This document shows, piece after piece, positions 35,460-45,632 of a stretch of DNA of 47,205 nucleotides (positions are counted from its first letter, which is position 1; every line of letters starts with the position of its first letter). Where the stretch lies: positions 1 to 47,205 of the forward strand of contig JADIYN010000048.1 of the NCBI GenBank assembly GCA_016705335.1. Reading direction: 5' to 3'. The notes under the pieces were generated by a model. It did no database searches. It saw only the letters and a list, made by a program, of their open reading frames with translations, and was not told the DNA's origin. The position numbers and the translations under genes are program-made. Origin of the DNA: Draconibacterium sp. (lineage in GTDB: Bacteria > Bacteroidota > Bacteroidia > Bacteroidales > Prolixibacteraceae).

Positions 35460-36526
35460 TTAAATCAACCTCTTTAAATCCACCCTATCAATTTTAAACG
35501 ATTTGTTTCTAGGAAGTTCTTTCACAAACCGAATAGTTTTCGGCAACATTTTTTATCAAAAAACGGGGATAGTATTTTAAGGATTTGATTTGAATCTTCC
35601 GGTTCGGTGGATTCAACAATCAATACTAATTTTTGCCCCAAAATTTCATCAGGTTCACCCAAAACAACACACGATTTTTTCAGAATATCTTCAAACTTCT
35701 TCTCCAGAATTTCGGGTTGAATTTTTATTCCTCCCGAATTGATTACGTTATCAATCCGGCCAAGCCATTTGAATTTTTTTTCGGAAACCAGTTCAATACA
35801 ATCGTTTGTAATTATTTTTTCTTTTAAAAAAAGTGTGTCAATTACCAGGCAATCGCGCTCGTCTTTTGAAATCCTGATTCCGGGTAAAGTTGTAAATACT
35901 TGTTGCGGATTTTCTCTGTTTATCTGTTTTAAAGCAATATGTGAGCAGGTTTCGGCCATTCCGTAAGTTTCAAAAATCCGGGTTTCCACCTGCTGTAATT
36001 TTTCAGTTAAACGTAGTGAAGTTTCTGCGCCTCCAAGAATCAGGGTTTTTAATTCGGGCCATTTATTCTGCTCCAGCAAATTTGAGGCTTGCATAGGAAC
36101 CATGGCGCAAAAGTCAACTTCACCTAGGTTCGAAAAATCAGGCGTTCCGTCGGGTTCAATTAAAATGAGGTTCATTTGTGCCAGAAAAGCGCGTACAATC
36201 ATCATTTTACCGGCAATGTATTTTACTGGCAGACAAAGAACCGCCTTTTGATTACGTTCTAAATTAAAAAATGAAACCGTGTTTTCAGCCGATTTCAGCA
36301 TTGCCGCTTTTGAAAGCTGAATAGTTTTTGGTGCTCCTGTTGAACCCGAAGTTTGCTGGGAAATAAATTCAGATTCGCTTAAAAAATCGAGGATAAACCG
36401 GAAAATGTCAAGTTGCCAAACGGGACTTATATTTTTTGAAATCTCTTCCCTGCAGAATTCCTCCAATTCATTTGGCGGGAAAAATCTTCCGTTTAATGTA
36501 AGTGCTTTTATATCCTGTTTCATCAT
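35460..36526 (-). CDS. menE: o-Succinylbenzoate-CoA ligase MenE, one frameshift near the C-terminus
   Basis: One A is missing near 35550; after repair the chain is 355 residues and ends FVKELPRNKSFKIDRVDLKRLI, the conserved ANL-family C-terminus with the catalytic Lys (NKSFKIDR). Without repair it would stop at 35522. Motifs: QQTSGSTGAPK (phosphate loop), FETYGMAETCSHIA, WLGRIDNVINSGGIKIQPEILE. It activates o-succinylbenzoate to its CoA ester in menaquinone synthesis. The start overlaps the menC stop (ATGA), placing it last in the men operon. It is of the short MenE type common in Bacteroidota. Confidence 0.93.
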
Positions 36527-37575
36527 AAAATTGCTTCCAGGTTCCAGTTTCCTTTCGGTTCATGCCATAAAAAGCCTTCAGAAACATACAACGGACTATC
36601 AATATTATTTGTAAAAAGCCCACCGGTTCCCAAACCCTGAAAGTGCGGGTTACCAAGCGTTGCAGTCCACTGCGCAATTGCATTTAACCCGATATTCGAC
36701 TCTAAAGCCGATGTTACCCACCAGCCAATATTGCGTTCTTTTGCCAATGAGATCCATTCTTCAGAAGCTTTAATTCCCCCGAGTAAGGTGGGTTTTAAAA
36801 TGATATACTGAGGCTGAATTTGATCCAGTAATTTAATTTTTTCCGAAAGGTTTGTAATACCAATCAATTCTTCATCGAGTGCAATTGGAAGAGGTGTTGC
36901 TGCGCAAAGCTTTTGCATTTCCGCTGTTTGACCGGGTTGAATAGGCTGTTCAATTGAATGGATATCGAAATATGCCAGTTGTTCTAATTTTTCCTGTGCA
37001 TTTTCGGGCGTAAAAGCACCGTTTGCATCAACCCTGATTTCGAGTTTTTCTGCCGGATAAAGTTCCCTGACTGATCGGAGGATTTCGAGTTCCGATTCAA
37101 AATCAATCGCCCCGATTTTTAATTTCAGGCAGGTAAAACCGGCGGCAATTTTTGCGGTTACCTGCTGAAGCATAAATTCTTTTGAACCCATCCAAATCAA
37201 GCCGTTTATCGGGATTCCTTTCCTGCCGTTTGTAAAATCAGACGCGTATAACAAAACCGGCGAATATGAATCAAGTCCTTTTTTTGCCGTTTCGTAACCA
37301 AATTTGACAGCGGGAAATCCTTCAAAATCATTTTCTCCAATTTCTTTTCCGGTATTTATTTTCTGAACAAGACCGGATATTTTTTTCTCCAGTTCAGAAA
37401 TCGGATCAGGACTCAACCCGGGAATCGGGGCAATTTCTCCAATTCCTTTTTTTGATGGGTTTTCAGAATCATTTAAAAGGAGGTAAAAAACGTCTTTTTG
37501 ATGCAGTACACCGCGGGAAGTTCCAGCCGGTTGTTTAAAAATTAGTGTTCGTTTTGTAAATGATGCTTTTATCAT
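36523..37575 (-). CDS. menC: o-Succinylbenzoate synthase MenC
   Basis: A 350-residue enolase-superfamily enzyme. Active-site set: Lys151/Lys153 (CLKLKIG), Asp183 (RVDANGAF), Glu209 (SIEQP), Asp234 (ALDEE) and Lys261 (ILKPTLLGG). It dehydrates SHCHC to o-succinylbenzoate. The ATG overlaps the menA stop by 1 bp and its own stop overlaps the menE start. The gene context fixes the assignment, which by sequence alone could be confused with dipeptide epimerases. Confidence 0.95.
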   Translation of the reverse strand: MIKASFTKRTLIFKQPAGTSRGVLHQKDVFYLLLNDSENPSKKGIGEIAPIPGLSPDPISELEKKISGLVQKINTGKEIGENDFEGFPAVKFGYETAKKGLDSYSPVLLYASDFTNGRKGIPINGLIWMGSKEFMLQQVTAKIAAGFTCLKLKIGAIDFESELEILRSVRELYPAEKLEIRVDANGAFTPENAQEKLEQLAYFDIHSIEQPIQPGQTAEMQKLCAATPLPIALDEELIGITNLSEKIKLLDQIQPQYIILKPTLLGGIKASEEWISLAKERNIGWWVTSALESNIGLNAIAQWTATLGNPHFQGLGTGGLFTNNIDSPLYVSEGFLWHEPKGNWNLEAIL

Positions 37576-38480
37576 TATATAAGAAGAATACCAATTGAAT
37601 AGGTCACCGAAAAGAAAAAAGTAGTTAGTGCCAGCACTTTCAGCTGGTTGTTTAGTTTTTGCGGAACGTGATTTTTATACACTTCGTACAGGTGAAATGC
37701 CAACGGGAAAACCGACAATAAAAACATAAGCTGGTAAATCGATTGCCAGGTTTCGATCACAAATATTATTGTTAAAACCAGCGACAAAACAATCAGTAAA
37801 GTATGATAAAGCTTGGCTTTTTCTGAACCCATTCTAACAACCAATGTTTTTTTACCGCTGGCAGCATCATTTTCAATATCACGCATGTTGTTCAGGTTCA
37901 GTACACCTGCGCTTAATAAACCCACAGATGCTGCGGGCAAAAACAATGCAAAATGAAAATGGTTTGTATGCAGAAAATAGGTTCCGCAAACGCCAACCAA
38001 CCCGAAAAATATAAAAACAAACAGGTCGCCATAACCTGAATAACCATAAGGATTTTTACCCACTGTATATTTTATGGCTGCAACAATACTTCCAATTCCG
38101 ATAATAAAAAATAAAATGATTAAACCGATATTTGCATTTTGTATCCCCGTAAAAATCAATAATCCACCTGAAATAAATGAAAGCAATACAAAAAAGGCAA
38201 TCAGCCGTTTCATTTCGGTTTTAGAGATTTTGCCTGATTGAACTGTGCGTTCAGGGCCGAGCCTTTCTGCATTGTCAACACCATTTTGTGAATCGCCAAA
38301 ATCATTGGCCAGGTTCGAAAGTATCTGTAAAAAAACAGTAGTTGAAATGGCAAGAATAAAAACAGTTGGATTGAAACTGCCTTCGGCATAGGCCAGAAAA
38401 CTGCCCAAAATTGCGCTTGACAAAGCCAGTGGCAAAGTCCGCAACCTAAAAGCATCAATCCAAACAAGAAATTTATTCAT
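37575..38480 (-). CDS. menA: 1,4-Dihydroxy-2-naphthoate polyprenyltransferase MenA
   Basis: A 301-residue UbiA-superfamily membrane enzyme with about nine TM helices. First Asp-rich motif NDFGDSQNGVD (residues 59-69) followed by GPERTVQSGKIS; second motif NLNNMRDIENDAASGKKTL. It attaches the isoprenoid tail to DHNA with loss of CO2 in the inner membrane. It lies between menB (9-bp gap) and menC in one operon. Confidence 0.96.
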   Translation of the reverse strand: MNKFLVWIDAFRLRTLPLALSSAILGSFLAYAEGSFNPTVFILAISTTVFLQILSNLANDFGDSQNGVDNAERLGPERTVQSGKISKTEMKRLIAFFVLLSFISGGLLIFTGIQNANIGLIILFFIIGIGSIVAAIKYTVGKNPYGYSGYGDLFVFIFFGLVGVCGTYFLHTNHFHFALFLPAASVGLLSAGVLNLNNMRDIENDAASGKKTLVVRMGSEKAKLYHTLLIVLSLVLTIIFVIETWQSIYQLMFLLSVFPLAFHLYEVYKNHVPQKLNNQLKVLALTTFFFSVTYSIGILLI

Positions 38481-38489
38481 CGCAATAAA

Positions 38490-39309
38490 TCAAGGGAATT
38501 TTGGAAATTTTTTATAATCGGGTTTTCGTTTTTCGAGGAACGCTTTTTTGCCTTCCTGCGCTTCTTCGGTCATGTAATACAACATTGTTGCGTTTCCTGC
38601 AAGTTCCTGTATGCCGGCCTGTCCGTCCAATTCGGCATTCAGCCCTGCTTTTAATCATACGCAGTGCCAGCGGACTGTGTTGCATTATTTTCTGACACCA
38701 TTCAACTGTTGTATCTTCCAATTGATCAAAAGGTACAACTTTGTTTACAAGTCCCATTTCCAAAGCTTCAGCGGCAGAGTATTGTTCACAAAGGAACCAT
38801 ATTTCACGGGCCTTTTTTTGGCCAACTACGCGAGCCAGGTATGATGAACCAAAACCTGCGTCAAAACTACCAACTTTAGGACCGGTTTGACCAAAAATCG
38901 CATTTTCAGAGGCAATGCTCAAATCGCAAACCACATGTAAAACGTGGCCGCCACCAATTGCATAACCGTTTACCATTGCAATTACCGGTTTTGGGATTGA
39001 GCGGATTTGTTTTTGTAAATCGAGGATATTTAAACGCGGAACGCCGTCGCTGCCAATGTAACCTGCAAAGCTTTTTACATTTTGGTCGCCGCCGCTGCAA
39101 AATGCTTTGTCGCCTTCACCGGTGAGAATAACCACCGAAATTTCGGCATCTTCGCGGCAACGAACCATTGCATCGCACATTTCAAGCGTAGTGTCGGGTG
39201 TGAAAGCGTTGCGGTAACGTGGGCGGTTTATTGTTATTTTTGCAATTCCTTCAAAAAATTCAAATTTTATCTCTTTGTAATCTTTAATCGTTTCCCAATT
39301 CCGTATCAT
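38490..39309 (-). CDS. menB: 1,4-Dihydroxy-2-naphthoyl-CoA synthase MenB, one frameshift
   Basis: An extra A in the run at 38649-38652 breaks the C-terminus; corrected length is 272 residues, standard for MenB, ending RKPDYKKFPKFP. Crotonase-fold motifs: INRPRYRNAFTPDT, FCSGGDQNVKSFAGYIG (oxyanion hole), NGYAIGGGHVLHVVCDLSIA, GQTGPKVGSFDAGFGSSYLAR. The recovered C-terminal helix reads GLNAELDGQAGIQELAGNA, as in other MenB proteins. It closes the second ring of the naphthoquinone. Its start overlaps the menD end by 26 bp. Confidence 0.95.
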
Positions 39310-40981
39310 AATTGTTGTTTAAAAATTTGAAAAAATCTTTTGTAACCTGCGGTTCCCCGTTATTTGGCGTTCTGATTTCCAAAACTTCGATGCCATTATT
39401 TTGCAAAACTATATTTTTTAGGGAAACCTGAAGTTCTTTTCCTGAAGAACATAAATTGTATTTCAACCCAAAAGCTTCAGCTATTTTTTTAAAATCAATT
39501 GGATGATAAGCATTCACAAATGGCACAAAATCATCACTTTCAGAGGGTCCTTTCAGTAAATGAAAAATGCCGCCACCTTCGTTGTTGATCAGAATAATTT
39601 TCAGGTTTTTTGGCAGAGCGCGGTTCCATAAAGCGTTTGAATCATAACCAAACGTCAAATCACCAACAATTGCATAAACAGTTTCATCCACATTTGATGC
39701 CAGCCCGGCTGCAGTTGACAGACAACCATCGATCCCGGAAACTCCCCGGTTTGAATGATATTTTCTGTTTTTCTGGTTGAAATAACTCAAATACCTGATC
39801 ACGCTGCTGTTACCTGCAAAAACCAATGCATCATCAGGAAGAAGAATTGAAATTTCATTAAAAACCAGTAAATCTGCGTAACCAATTTTGTTTATATAAT
39901 TGTTCGTTAAACGAAAAGCTTTCCCGGCTTCATTTTCCCAGAAAGTCTTAAATGCACTTTTTTCTCTTTCAGTTTGAACATTCAATCCTTTCAAAATTGA
40001 ATTAGGTTCAGCAACAATAAAAGAGTTAACATTTTGAAAAGTATCGATGATTTGTTCATCGGTTGAAATGCGGTAAAAAGTTGAATTTTGAAGTCCGCGA
40101 AGGAAGAGTTTGATTTTTTTTGAAACTACCTGTCCGCCAATATTAATTACCAGATCAGGGATCCCGGTTTCAGGATATTTTATTTTGCTGTTTAATGTAA
40201 TTTCAGGATTAAAAATTGTGGCAGATTCATAAACATTAGAAATTGGTTCGGCAATAACAACAACACGCCTGTCAACAGATAGAAAACGAACTGTTTCGGA
40301 TATTTCATTTCCGGGCGCCATTTGTCCGCAAACAATTAAAATCGATTTTGCTTTTTCCCAATCAAGCAAAAAAGCACTGTTTTTTTGTAGGGTAATAGTT
40401 GTTTTTTCTTTTTTGATGATTTGAATCCTGCCCGAAACTTCAGGCAAAATTTCATACAAAGGTTCTTTCAGAGGTACATTAATATGTACCGGTCCGTGGT
40501 TTGCCGAAATGGTTTTATGAAACGCTTCATTTACAATGCGGTGCGTGTGCCAAAGTTCGTCAGCGTCAGAAATCTTAACCGGAAGAGAATAGCTCGCTTT
40601 TATATAGTTTTCAAAATCCTGTTTTGTTGAATTGCCTGGTTGTCCATTTGTCCGATCCATTCGGGCGGACGATCTGCAGTAATTATCAAAAGTGGTACCT
40701 GCTGGTAAAATGCTTCTGCAATAGCCGGTGCATAATTTAATGCCGCAGTACCGGAAGTACAAAGTAGAACCGTAGGTTTTTTACTTGCCAAAGATTGTCC
40801 CAACGCAAAATAAGCGGCACTTCTTTCATCGACCAAACTTGTGCAACTTTTTTCCGAAACGGGTGTAAAATGCTTTAATTAACGGGGCATTTCGGGAACC
40901 TGGAGAAATAACAACATCTTTTACGCCATGTGCAAAAAGTATTTCAGCTAAATCTGTAATATGTTGCAGTTGATGGGGCAT
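39284..40981 (-). CDS. menD: SEPHCHC synthase MenD, two frameshifts
   Basis: The start is the ATG at 40981, 4 bp after the menF stop. An extra A at 40848-40853 and a missing A near 40621 break the frame; corrected length is 565 residues. The N-terminal PYR domain shows VKDVVISPGSRNAPL and SLVDERSAAYFALG (catalytic Glu), then LLCTSGTAALNYAPAIAEA and ITADRPPEW; the C-terminal PP domain shows GDLTFGYDSNALWN...NNEGGGIF, the thiamin diphosphate motif. It adds succinyl semialdehyde to isochorismate from 2-oxoglutarate. Corrected parts align end to end without loss of conserved blocks. Confidence 0.93.
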
Positions 40982-40985
40982 CAGT

Positions 40986-42119
40986 TCAGGAAATATTTTT
41001 AATGACCGAGAGGAGCGTCCCGGTTTTGATTTCGGTTTCGTGCCATTCGTCCTCGGGATTTGAATCGATTGTAATTCCGCCGCCTGAATACAGAACAAGC
41101 CGTGAACCGGTGATTTGCATACAACGCAGGTTCACAAAAAGCATTATCGGGTTGTGAATTCCAACCGGGCCAAGAAATCCGCCGTAATATTCGCGATCAT
41201 GTTTTTCCAAAGCATTAATAGTTTCGAGGGCTTCTTTGGTTGGCGAACCACAAATTGCCGGTGTTGGGTGCAGGTTGTTTAGCAAATTGCCAACATTTCC
41301 GTTGCTGGTACTCGCATTTGAAATAAAATCAGTACGCAAATGCAACAAATTTCCGGCTTGTTGAACGTAAGGCCCGAGCTGTTCAATATTTTCCCAATGA
41401 TTCGATTGTAAAACTTTGTCAATATGTTCCGAAACATAATGCTGTTCCTGTTTTTCCTTGTTTCCCCAGTTTTCAATCCCTAAAAATTTTTCGGTGTTTT
41501 CTTTGGTTCCCGCAACCGAAGAGGTTTGAAATACATTGTTTTTCAGGAAAGCAAACGGTTCGGGAGTTGCACCCATCCAAAAATGGTTTTCGGTTTTAAA
41601 AACATATACAAATGCCCTTGGAAACAATTCGCAGAGTTTCAAAAAAATACCGGGTAAAAATTTTTCGTTTACACTGGTTACCAATTTTATCCTGCTCAAA
41701 ACGGCTTTTTGTATTTTTCCGGTTTTGATTACTTTCATTATTGATTCAATTTGCTGCAGATATTCTTTTTTTGAAACCTGGTAAGGACGTGTGAACGACT
41801 TGATTTCCGGTGAGGGATGTATAAGGTTACAAATTTTTGCAAATTGTTCATCAGGAACTTCTCCCGAAAAATAAAGATCGGGTTTTATTAAAAACATCCG
41901 GTTTTTTTCTGACTGTAAAAAGGGCGCCACAAGAAATCCTTTTAAACTTGTTATTTTCGACATGTTTGCGAGTTCTTCGGCATCACGGTTTTCCTGCACA
42001 ATTAGTGCCTGTTCCGTTTGATTGGGCAGCCTGTAGGCGGCAAAAGTGAGGTTGTTTTTTAAGCAAACCGAAATTGTTTCGCTAACTGATTTAACTGATA
42101 TTTTTGTCTGATCCTTCAA
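40986..42119 (-). CDS. menF: Isochorismate synthase MenF
   Basis: A 377-residue chorismate-binding enzyme. Motifs: IQKAVLSRIKLV, FWMGATPEPFAF, VAGTKENTEKFLGIENWGNKEKQEQHYV, LHPTPAICGSPTKEAL, HDREYYGGFLGPVG, and LYSGGGITIDSNPEDEWHETEIK. The catalytic Lys and Glu of the isochorismate/salicylate synthase group are in these blocks. The position as first biosynthetic gene of the men operon, followed at once by menD, supports the menaquinone rather than the siderophore role. Confidence 0.94.
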   Translation of the reverse strand: MKDQTKISVKSVSETISVCLKNNLTFAAYRLPNQTEQALIVQENRDAEELANMSKITSLKGFLVAPFLQSEKNRMFLIKPDLYFSGEVPDEQFAKICNLIHPSPEIKSFTRPYQVSKKEYLQQIESIMKVIKTGKIQKAVLSRIKLVTSVNEKFLPGIFLKLCELFPRAFVYVFKTENHFWMGATPEPFAFLKNNVFQTSSVAGTKENTEKFLGIENWGNKEKQEQHYVSEHIDKVLQSNHWENIEQLGPYVQQAGNLLHLRTDFISNASTSNGNVGNLLNNLHPTPAICGSPTKEALETINALEKHDREYYGGFLGPVGIHNPIMLFVNLRCMQITGSRLVLYSGGGITIDSNPEDEWHETEIKTGTLLSVIKNIS

Positions 42120-42121
42120 TG

Positions 42122-42535
42122 TTATACTTTCTTTTTATCAGTGATTATATTAGTAACCCTGACTACTGAAATAAGTTTATCGTTTTCTCCTGTAATTTTC
42201 ACTTCCCAAACGTGTGTGGTTTTTCCTTTATGAATGATTTGTGCTTCGCCGTTTATTGCACCATGGTCAACAGATGAAATATGATTTCCGGAGACCTGCA
42301 TCCCAAAAACATTATATTTTTCGCGGTCAATTAAAAGGGAGGAACCCGCGCCGGCCAATGATTCGGCAAAAGCTAGCGAAGCCCCGCCATGTAACCAACC
42401 ATTTGGCTGGCAGGTTTTGTTGTTAACCGGCATTGTTGCGTGGATGCTGTTTATTTTGAAATTTGTAAATACAATCCCTAACACACCAATCATTGAGTTG
42501 GCACAAAAATCGTTTAACTGATCAATCTCTTTCAT
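42122..42535 (-). CDS. Hotdog thioesterase, probable DHNA-CoA hydrolase
   Basis: A 137-residue hotdog-fold protein of the PaaI/YbgC-like group, with NGWLHGGASLAFAESLAG (catalytic Glu58 after His49-Gly-Gly) and GMQVSGNHISSV. First gene of the men operon, 2 bp before menF. MenB makes DHNA-CoA and the pathway needs a thioesterase before MenA; this gene is the obvious candidate (MenI role), but the family also hydrolyses other acyl-CoAs, so the role is inferred from place in the operon. Confidence 0.88.
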   Translation of the reverse strand: MKEIDQLNDFCANSMIGVLGIVFTNFKINSIHATMPVNNKTCQPNGWLHGGASLAFAESLAGAGSSLLIDREKYNVFGMQVSGNHISSVDHGAINGEAQIIHKGKTTHVWEVKITGENDKLISVVRVTNIITDKKKV

Positions 42536-42561
42536 TTATATATCGTTGCAAGCCTTTGAAA

Positions 42562-42569
42562 CAAAATTA
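42562..42569 (-). promoter_or_regulatory. Probable -7 element of the men operon (TAATTTTG)
   Basis: TAATTTTG on the minus strand matches TAnnTTTG exactly and lies 27 bp upstream of the first men gene. The -33 region has no clear TTTG. Confidence 0.42.
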
Positions 42570-42710
42570 GTCCTGTTAAGTTTAGATTTTAAAACTCTCA
42601 GTGTGCAAAAATAGGTTTTAGAAAAGACAAAAAAGAACAAACAATAAAACTTTAACTATTTCAAACATTTTGGAAGCGAAAGTGTAGGGATTTAATTCTA
42701 TTATTCAAAA

Positions 42711-44049
42711 TCAGAATACAATTGTAAATGAAGTTCGTTGAGGTTGTGATTCAACTTTCAGAGTGCCACCGTGCATTTGCATGATTTGCCTGGATAAACT
42801 CAAACCAATTCCCGAACCATTTTCTTTTGTGCTGAAAAAAGGTACAAATATTTTATCAAGCAGATCGCCCGGAATACCCAACCCATTATCGATAACTGAT
42901 ATTTGTGTCCTGTCGTTTTTGTTGATTTCAGCTTTTATTGAAATTTTGCCGTTTTCCTGATTTTTCAATGCTTCCTCAGCGTTTTTCACAAGGTTTATAA
43001 GTACTTGTGCAATTTGTTTTTCATCGGCAACTATCTCCAGTTCTGCAGGTTTACAGTCCCATTCAATTTGTGTTTTTTCGTTTTTCGGATCAACCTGCAG
43101 CAAAGTTACTGTACTTTCTAAAAACCGGTTCACTACTATTTTTTTCTTTTGAGGTTGTGGCAAACGGGTAAGTTGACGGTAATTTTCAACAAAACTGATT
43201 AAACCGTTGCCGCGTTCGTTTATAATTTCGAGTCCTTTCACCGTGTTACCGATAGTTTTTTGGTCTGGAATTTTACCGTCCAAATTTTTAAAATATCCCG
43301 AAATGGTTTGCGAAAGCGAAGTAATTGGCGCTATTGTGTTCATAATTTCGTGGGTTAAAACACGAATGAGTTTTATCCATGATTCCAGCTCTTTTGTTTC
43401 CATTTCGTTTTTAATATCTTGGATGGCAACCAATTGAAAATTTTGGTCAGCAGTTTTAAAAGCTGTCGATTTCATCGAAAGTTGAACCGTGCCGGCTTGA
43501 TGAGTTGAAACTTATCAGTTTATGATCGCCGGGGCGTAAATATTTTATTGCCGAAAACAGTTTTTTGTCAACCTGCATTAATTGGTTGACATGTGTAAGT
43601 TGTTCGCGGTTAAGTAAATGCCTTGCCGCCGAGTTCGACAAAAATATATTTCCGGATTGGTTAATTGTTATTACTCCAATTGAAACTTGTTCCAGTATGG
43701 TTTTAAAATACTGCTCCTGTTCCTGCAAACCAAATTTGATGGTTTTTATCAATTCGTTCAGTTTATTAAGGCTTTCATTGAGTTCGTCCAACGACTTATT
43801 GCCTGTATTTACGGGGAAATGCAAGGTAGAATCGTCGTTTCTCACAGCATCGAAAAAGAATGCTATTTTGCGGTTGGTGCGGTTCAGGTAATTTATAAGT
43901 TCAACAATTTGTATAAAAAAAATAAGCGCAAAAACACTAGTCAAAATATACAAGCCGTTGCCAAAAAACAGCCAGCCCATTGCCAATGCTGTGGCTGCCA
44001 GTAAAATAGTACGGGACACAATATTCAGATAAAAATTTTTGCTCGACAT
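42711..44049 (-). CDS. NtrY-like sensor histidine kinase, one frameshift
   Basis: A frameshift near 43500 separates the sensor and kinase halves; joined they give about 445 residues. Order: two TM helices (about 10-45), coiled linker, PAS-like domain (ILEQVSIGVITINQSGNIFLSNSAARHLL), then after repair GTVQLSMKSTAFKTADQNF, H-box LIRVLTHEIMNTIAPITSLS (phospho-His), N-box LINLVKNAEEAL, G1 DNGLGIP, F-box FVPFFSTKENGSGIGLSLSRQI. It follows the NtrC-like regulator gene by 3 bp, so it is the cognate kinase. The PAS-like part may sense an internal or membrane signal; there is almost no periplasmic loop. Confidence 0.9.
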
Positions 44050-44052
44050 GAT

Positions 44053-45414
44053 TTACAGGTTGTATTTTTTCATTTTGTTGTAGAGTGTTTGCCGGGTAAT
44101 TCCCAATTGTTGTGCAGTAGCCGATAAATTCGAACTACTTTTTTGCAGCACTTTCGAAATCATTTTCCGTTCCATTTCCTCAATTGTGCCTTCAAAAGTC
44201 GAACTTCCGTTGGTTGTTTGACTGAAAAAGAAATCATCGGCTCCAAGTTCGTTTTTGTCTGAAAGAATTGCGGCTTTTTCAATGGCGTGTTGCAACTCCC
44301 GCACATTGCCGGGCCACTGGTATTCAGTTAATTTTTGAATCCCCGACTCGTTGATTTTTAAACAGTTTTTTCTGTATTTATTACAATAAATTTTAAGGAA
44401 ATAATCGGCAATTGCAATTATGTCTTTTTTTCGCTCCCGCAATGGAGGTATTTCAATTTGAATGGTATTGATACGGTACAGCAGATCTTCACGGAAAGTA
44501 CCCTCATCAACCATTTGTAAAATGTTACGGTTGGTAGCACAAATCAACCTGATATCGATTTGGAGTGGTTGGTTGCTGCCAATTGGTGTAACCGTGCGGT
44601 TTTGCAAAACGCTTAGTAATTTGGGTTGAAGGTGGAGTGGGAGGTTTCCAATTTCGTCGAGGAAAAGCGTGCCACCGCTGGCATTTTCAATTTTGCCGGT
44701 CCGGTTTTCTCGGGCATCAGTAAAAGCTCCTTTTTTGTGGCCAAAAAGTTCGCTTTCGAAAAGAGTTTCGCTTATTGCACCCATATCAACACTTACCATT
44801 ATTTCATCGGCACGTTTTGAGTGTCGGTGCAACTCGCGGGCAATCAATTCCTTACCCGTCCCATTATCACCCGTAATCAGCACATTGGCATCGGTTTTAG
44901 CCACTTTGCGAACCAGGTTCAAAATTTCAAGCATTTGTGGCGACTGCGCAATGATAAAATGTTTGTCACGGTTGATTTCACTTTTCAAAGCACTTTCTTT
45001 TTGCTTCAACTGTTTTATCTCTTTTTTCGATTGTTGGAGTTTAAAAACACTCAGCAGGGTAGCACGTAATTTTTCGTTATCCCATGGTTTTAAAACGAAA
45101 TCAGCAGCCCCGTTTTTTAAAGCTTTTACAGCAAGTTCCACATCTCCGTAAGCGGTAAAAAGCACGGTTTCCATATCGGGCCGCAGTTCCTGAATTCGGG
45201 AAAGCCAATATATTCCTTCGTTTCCTGTATTTACTCCTGCCGAAAAATTCATGTCGAGCAATACCAAATCAAAATTGCCGGTTTCAATCAGCGTTGGCAA
45301 TTGGTTTGGGTTGGCAATTGTTTTTACCTCCGCAAAATCATCTGTCAATAAAATTTCAAGTGCGCTTAAAATACTTTTGTTATCATCAACAATCAGTAGT
45401 TTTCCTTTATTCAT
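44053..45414 (-). CDS. Sigma-54-dependent response regulator, NtrC family
   Basis: A 453-residue enhancer-binding protein. Receiver domain (1-120) with Asp10, Asp11, phospho-Asp54 and Lys109; AAA+ domain with Walker A GDNGTGKE (182-189), sigma-54-contact loop GAFTDA (229-234; consensus GAFTGA), Walker B FLDEIG (251-256), arginine-finger region PPLRERKKDI; C-terminal Fis-like HTH (SATAQQLGITRQTLYNKMKKY). It drives RpoN promoters when phosphorylated by the downstream kinase. It is divergent from the TolC gene, whose upstream region has two dyads and a sigma-54 promoter, so the efflux genes are the likely target. Confidence 0.96.
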   Translation of the reverse strand: MNKGKLLIVDDNKSILSALEILLTDDFAEVKTIANPNQLPTLIETGNFDLVLLDMNFSAGVNTGNEGIYWLSRIQELRPDMETVLFTAYGDVELAVKALKNGAADFVLKPWDNEKLRATLLSVFKLQQSKKEIKQLKQKESALKSEINRDKHFIIAQSPQMLEILNLVRKVAKTDANVLITGDNGTGKELIARELHRHSKRADEIMVSVDMGAISETLFESELFGHKKGAFTDARENRTGKIENASGGTLFLDEIGNLPLHLQPKLLSVLQNRTVTPIGSNQPLQIDIRLICATNRNILQMVDEGTFREDLLYRINTIQIEIPPLRERKKDIIAIADYFLKIYCNKYRKNCLKINESGIQKLTEYQWPGNVRELQHAIEKAAILSDKNELGADDFFFSQTTNGSSTFEGTIEEMERKMISKVLQKSSSNLSATAQQLGITRQTLYNKMKKYNL

Positions 45415-45529
45415 TTTGATATAAAATATGCATTTAACACTGCTTTTTATTTAATTTTTATGGTTTTGACAGGTTTCCCTGGTTATTCTGATTCAAATTT
45501 AGTCAGGCACAAATTCAGTTCAAACAATA

Positions 45530-45546
45530 TGTAAAAATATTTTACA
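45530..45546. promoter_or_regulatory. Upstream activator site 1 (17-bp dyad)
   Basis: TGTAAAAATATTTTACA: 7-bp arms TGTAAAA and TTTTACA around ATA. It is identical to the copy at 45552-45568. Centre is about 95 bp upstream of the sigma-54 -24 box, a usual distance for an enhancer-binding regulator. Confidence 0.7.
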
Positions 45547-45551
45547 CAATT

Positions 45552-45568
45552 TGTAAAAATATTTTACA
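45552..45568. promoter_or_regulatory. Upstream activator site 2 (17-bp dyad)
   Basis: An exact second copy of TGTAAAAATATTTTACA. The centre-to-centre distance of 22 bp equals about two helical turns, so both would face the same side of the DNA, as expected for cooperative binding of NtrC-type dimers. Confidence 0.7.
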
Positions 45569-45632
45569 CCAGCATTCTATTTTCAATTGTAATATTTACT
45601 TAAGATACTCTTTTCCAGAACTATAAAGAAAG

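Noticed and set aside
40600..40860. Programmed frameshifting in menD (A-rich slippery runs)
   Set aside because: Opposite shifts in one gene, the same error type in a dozen unrelated genes, and no downstream stimulatory structure; sequencing error is simpler.
44669..45151. 160-codon open frame antisense to the NtrC-like gene
   Set aside because: A shadow of a strongly conserved AAA+ gene; Cys/Ser-rich composition typical of antisense frames.
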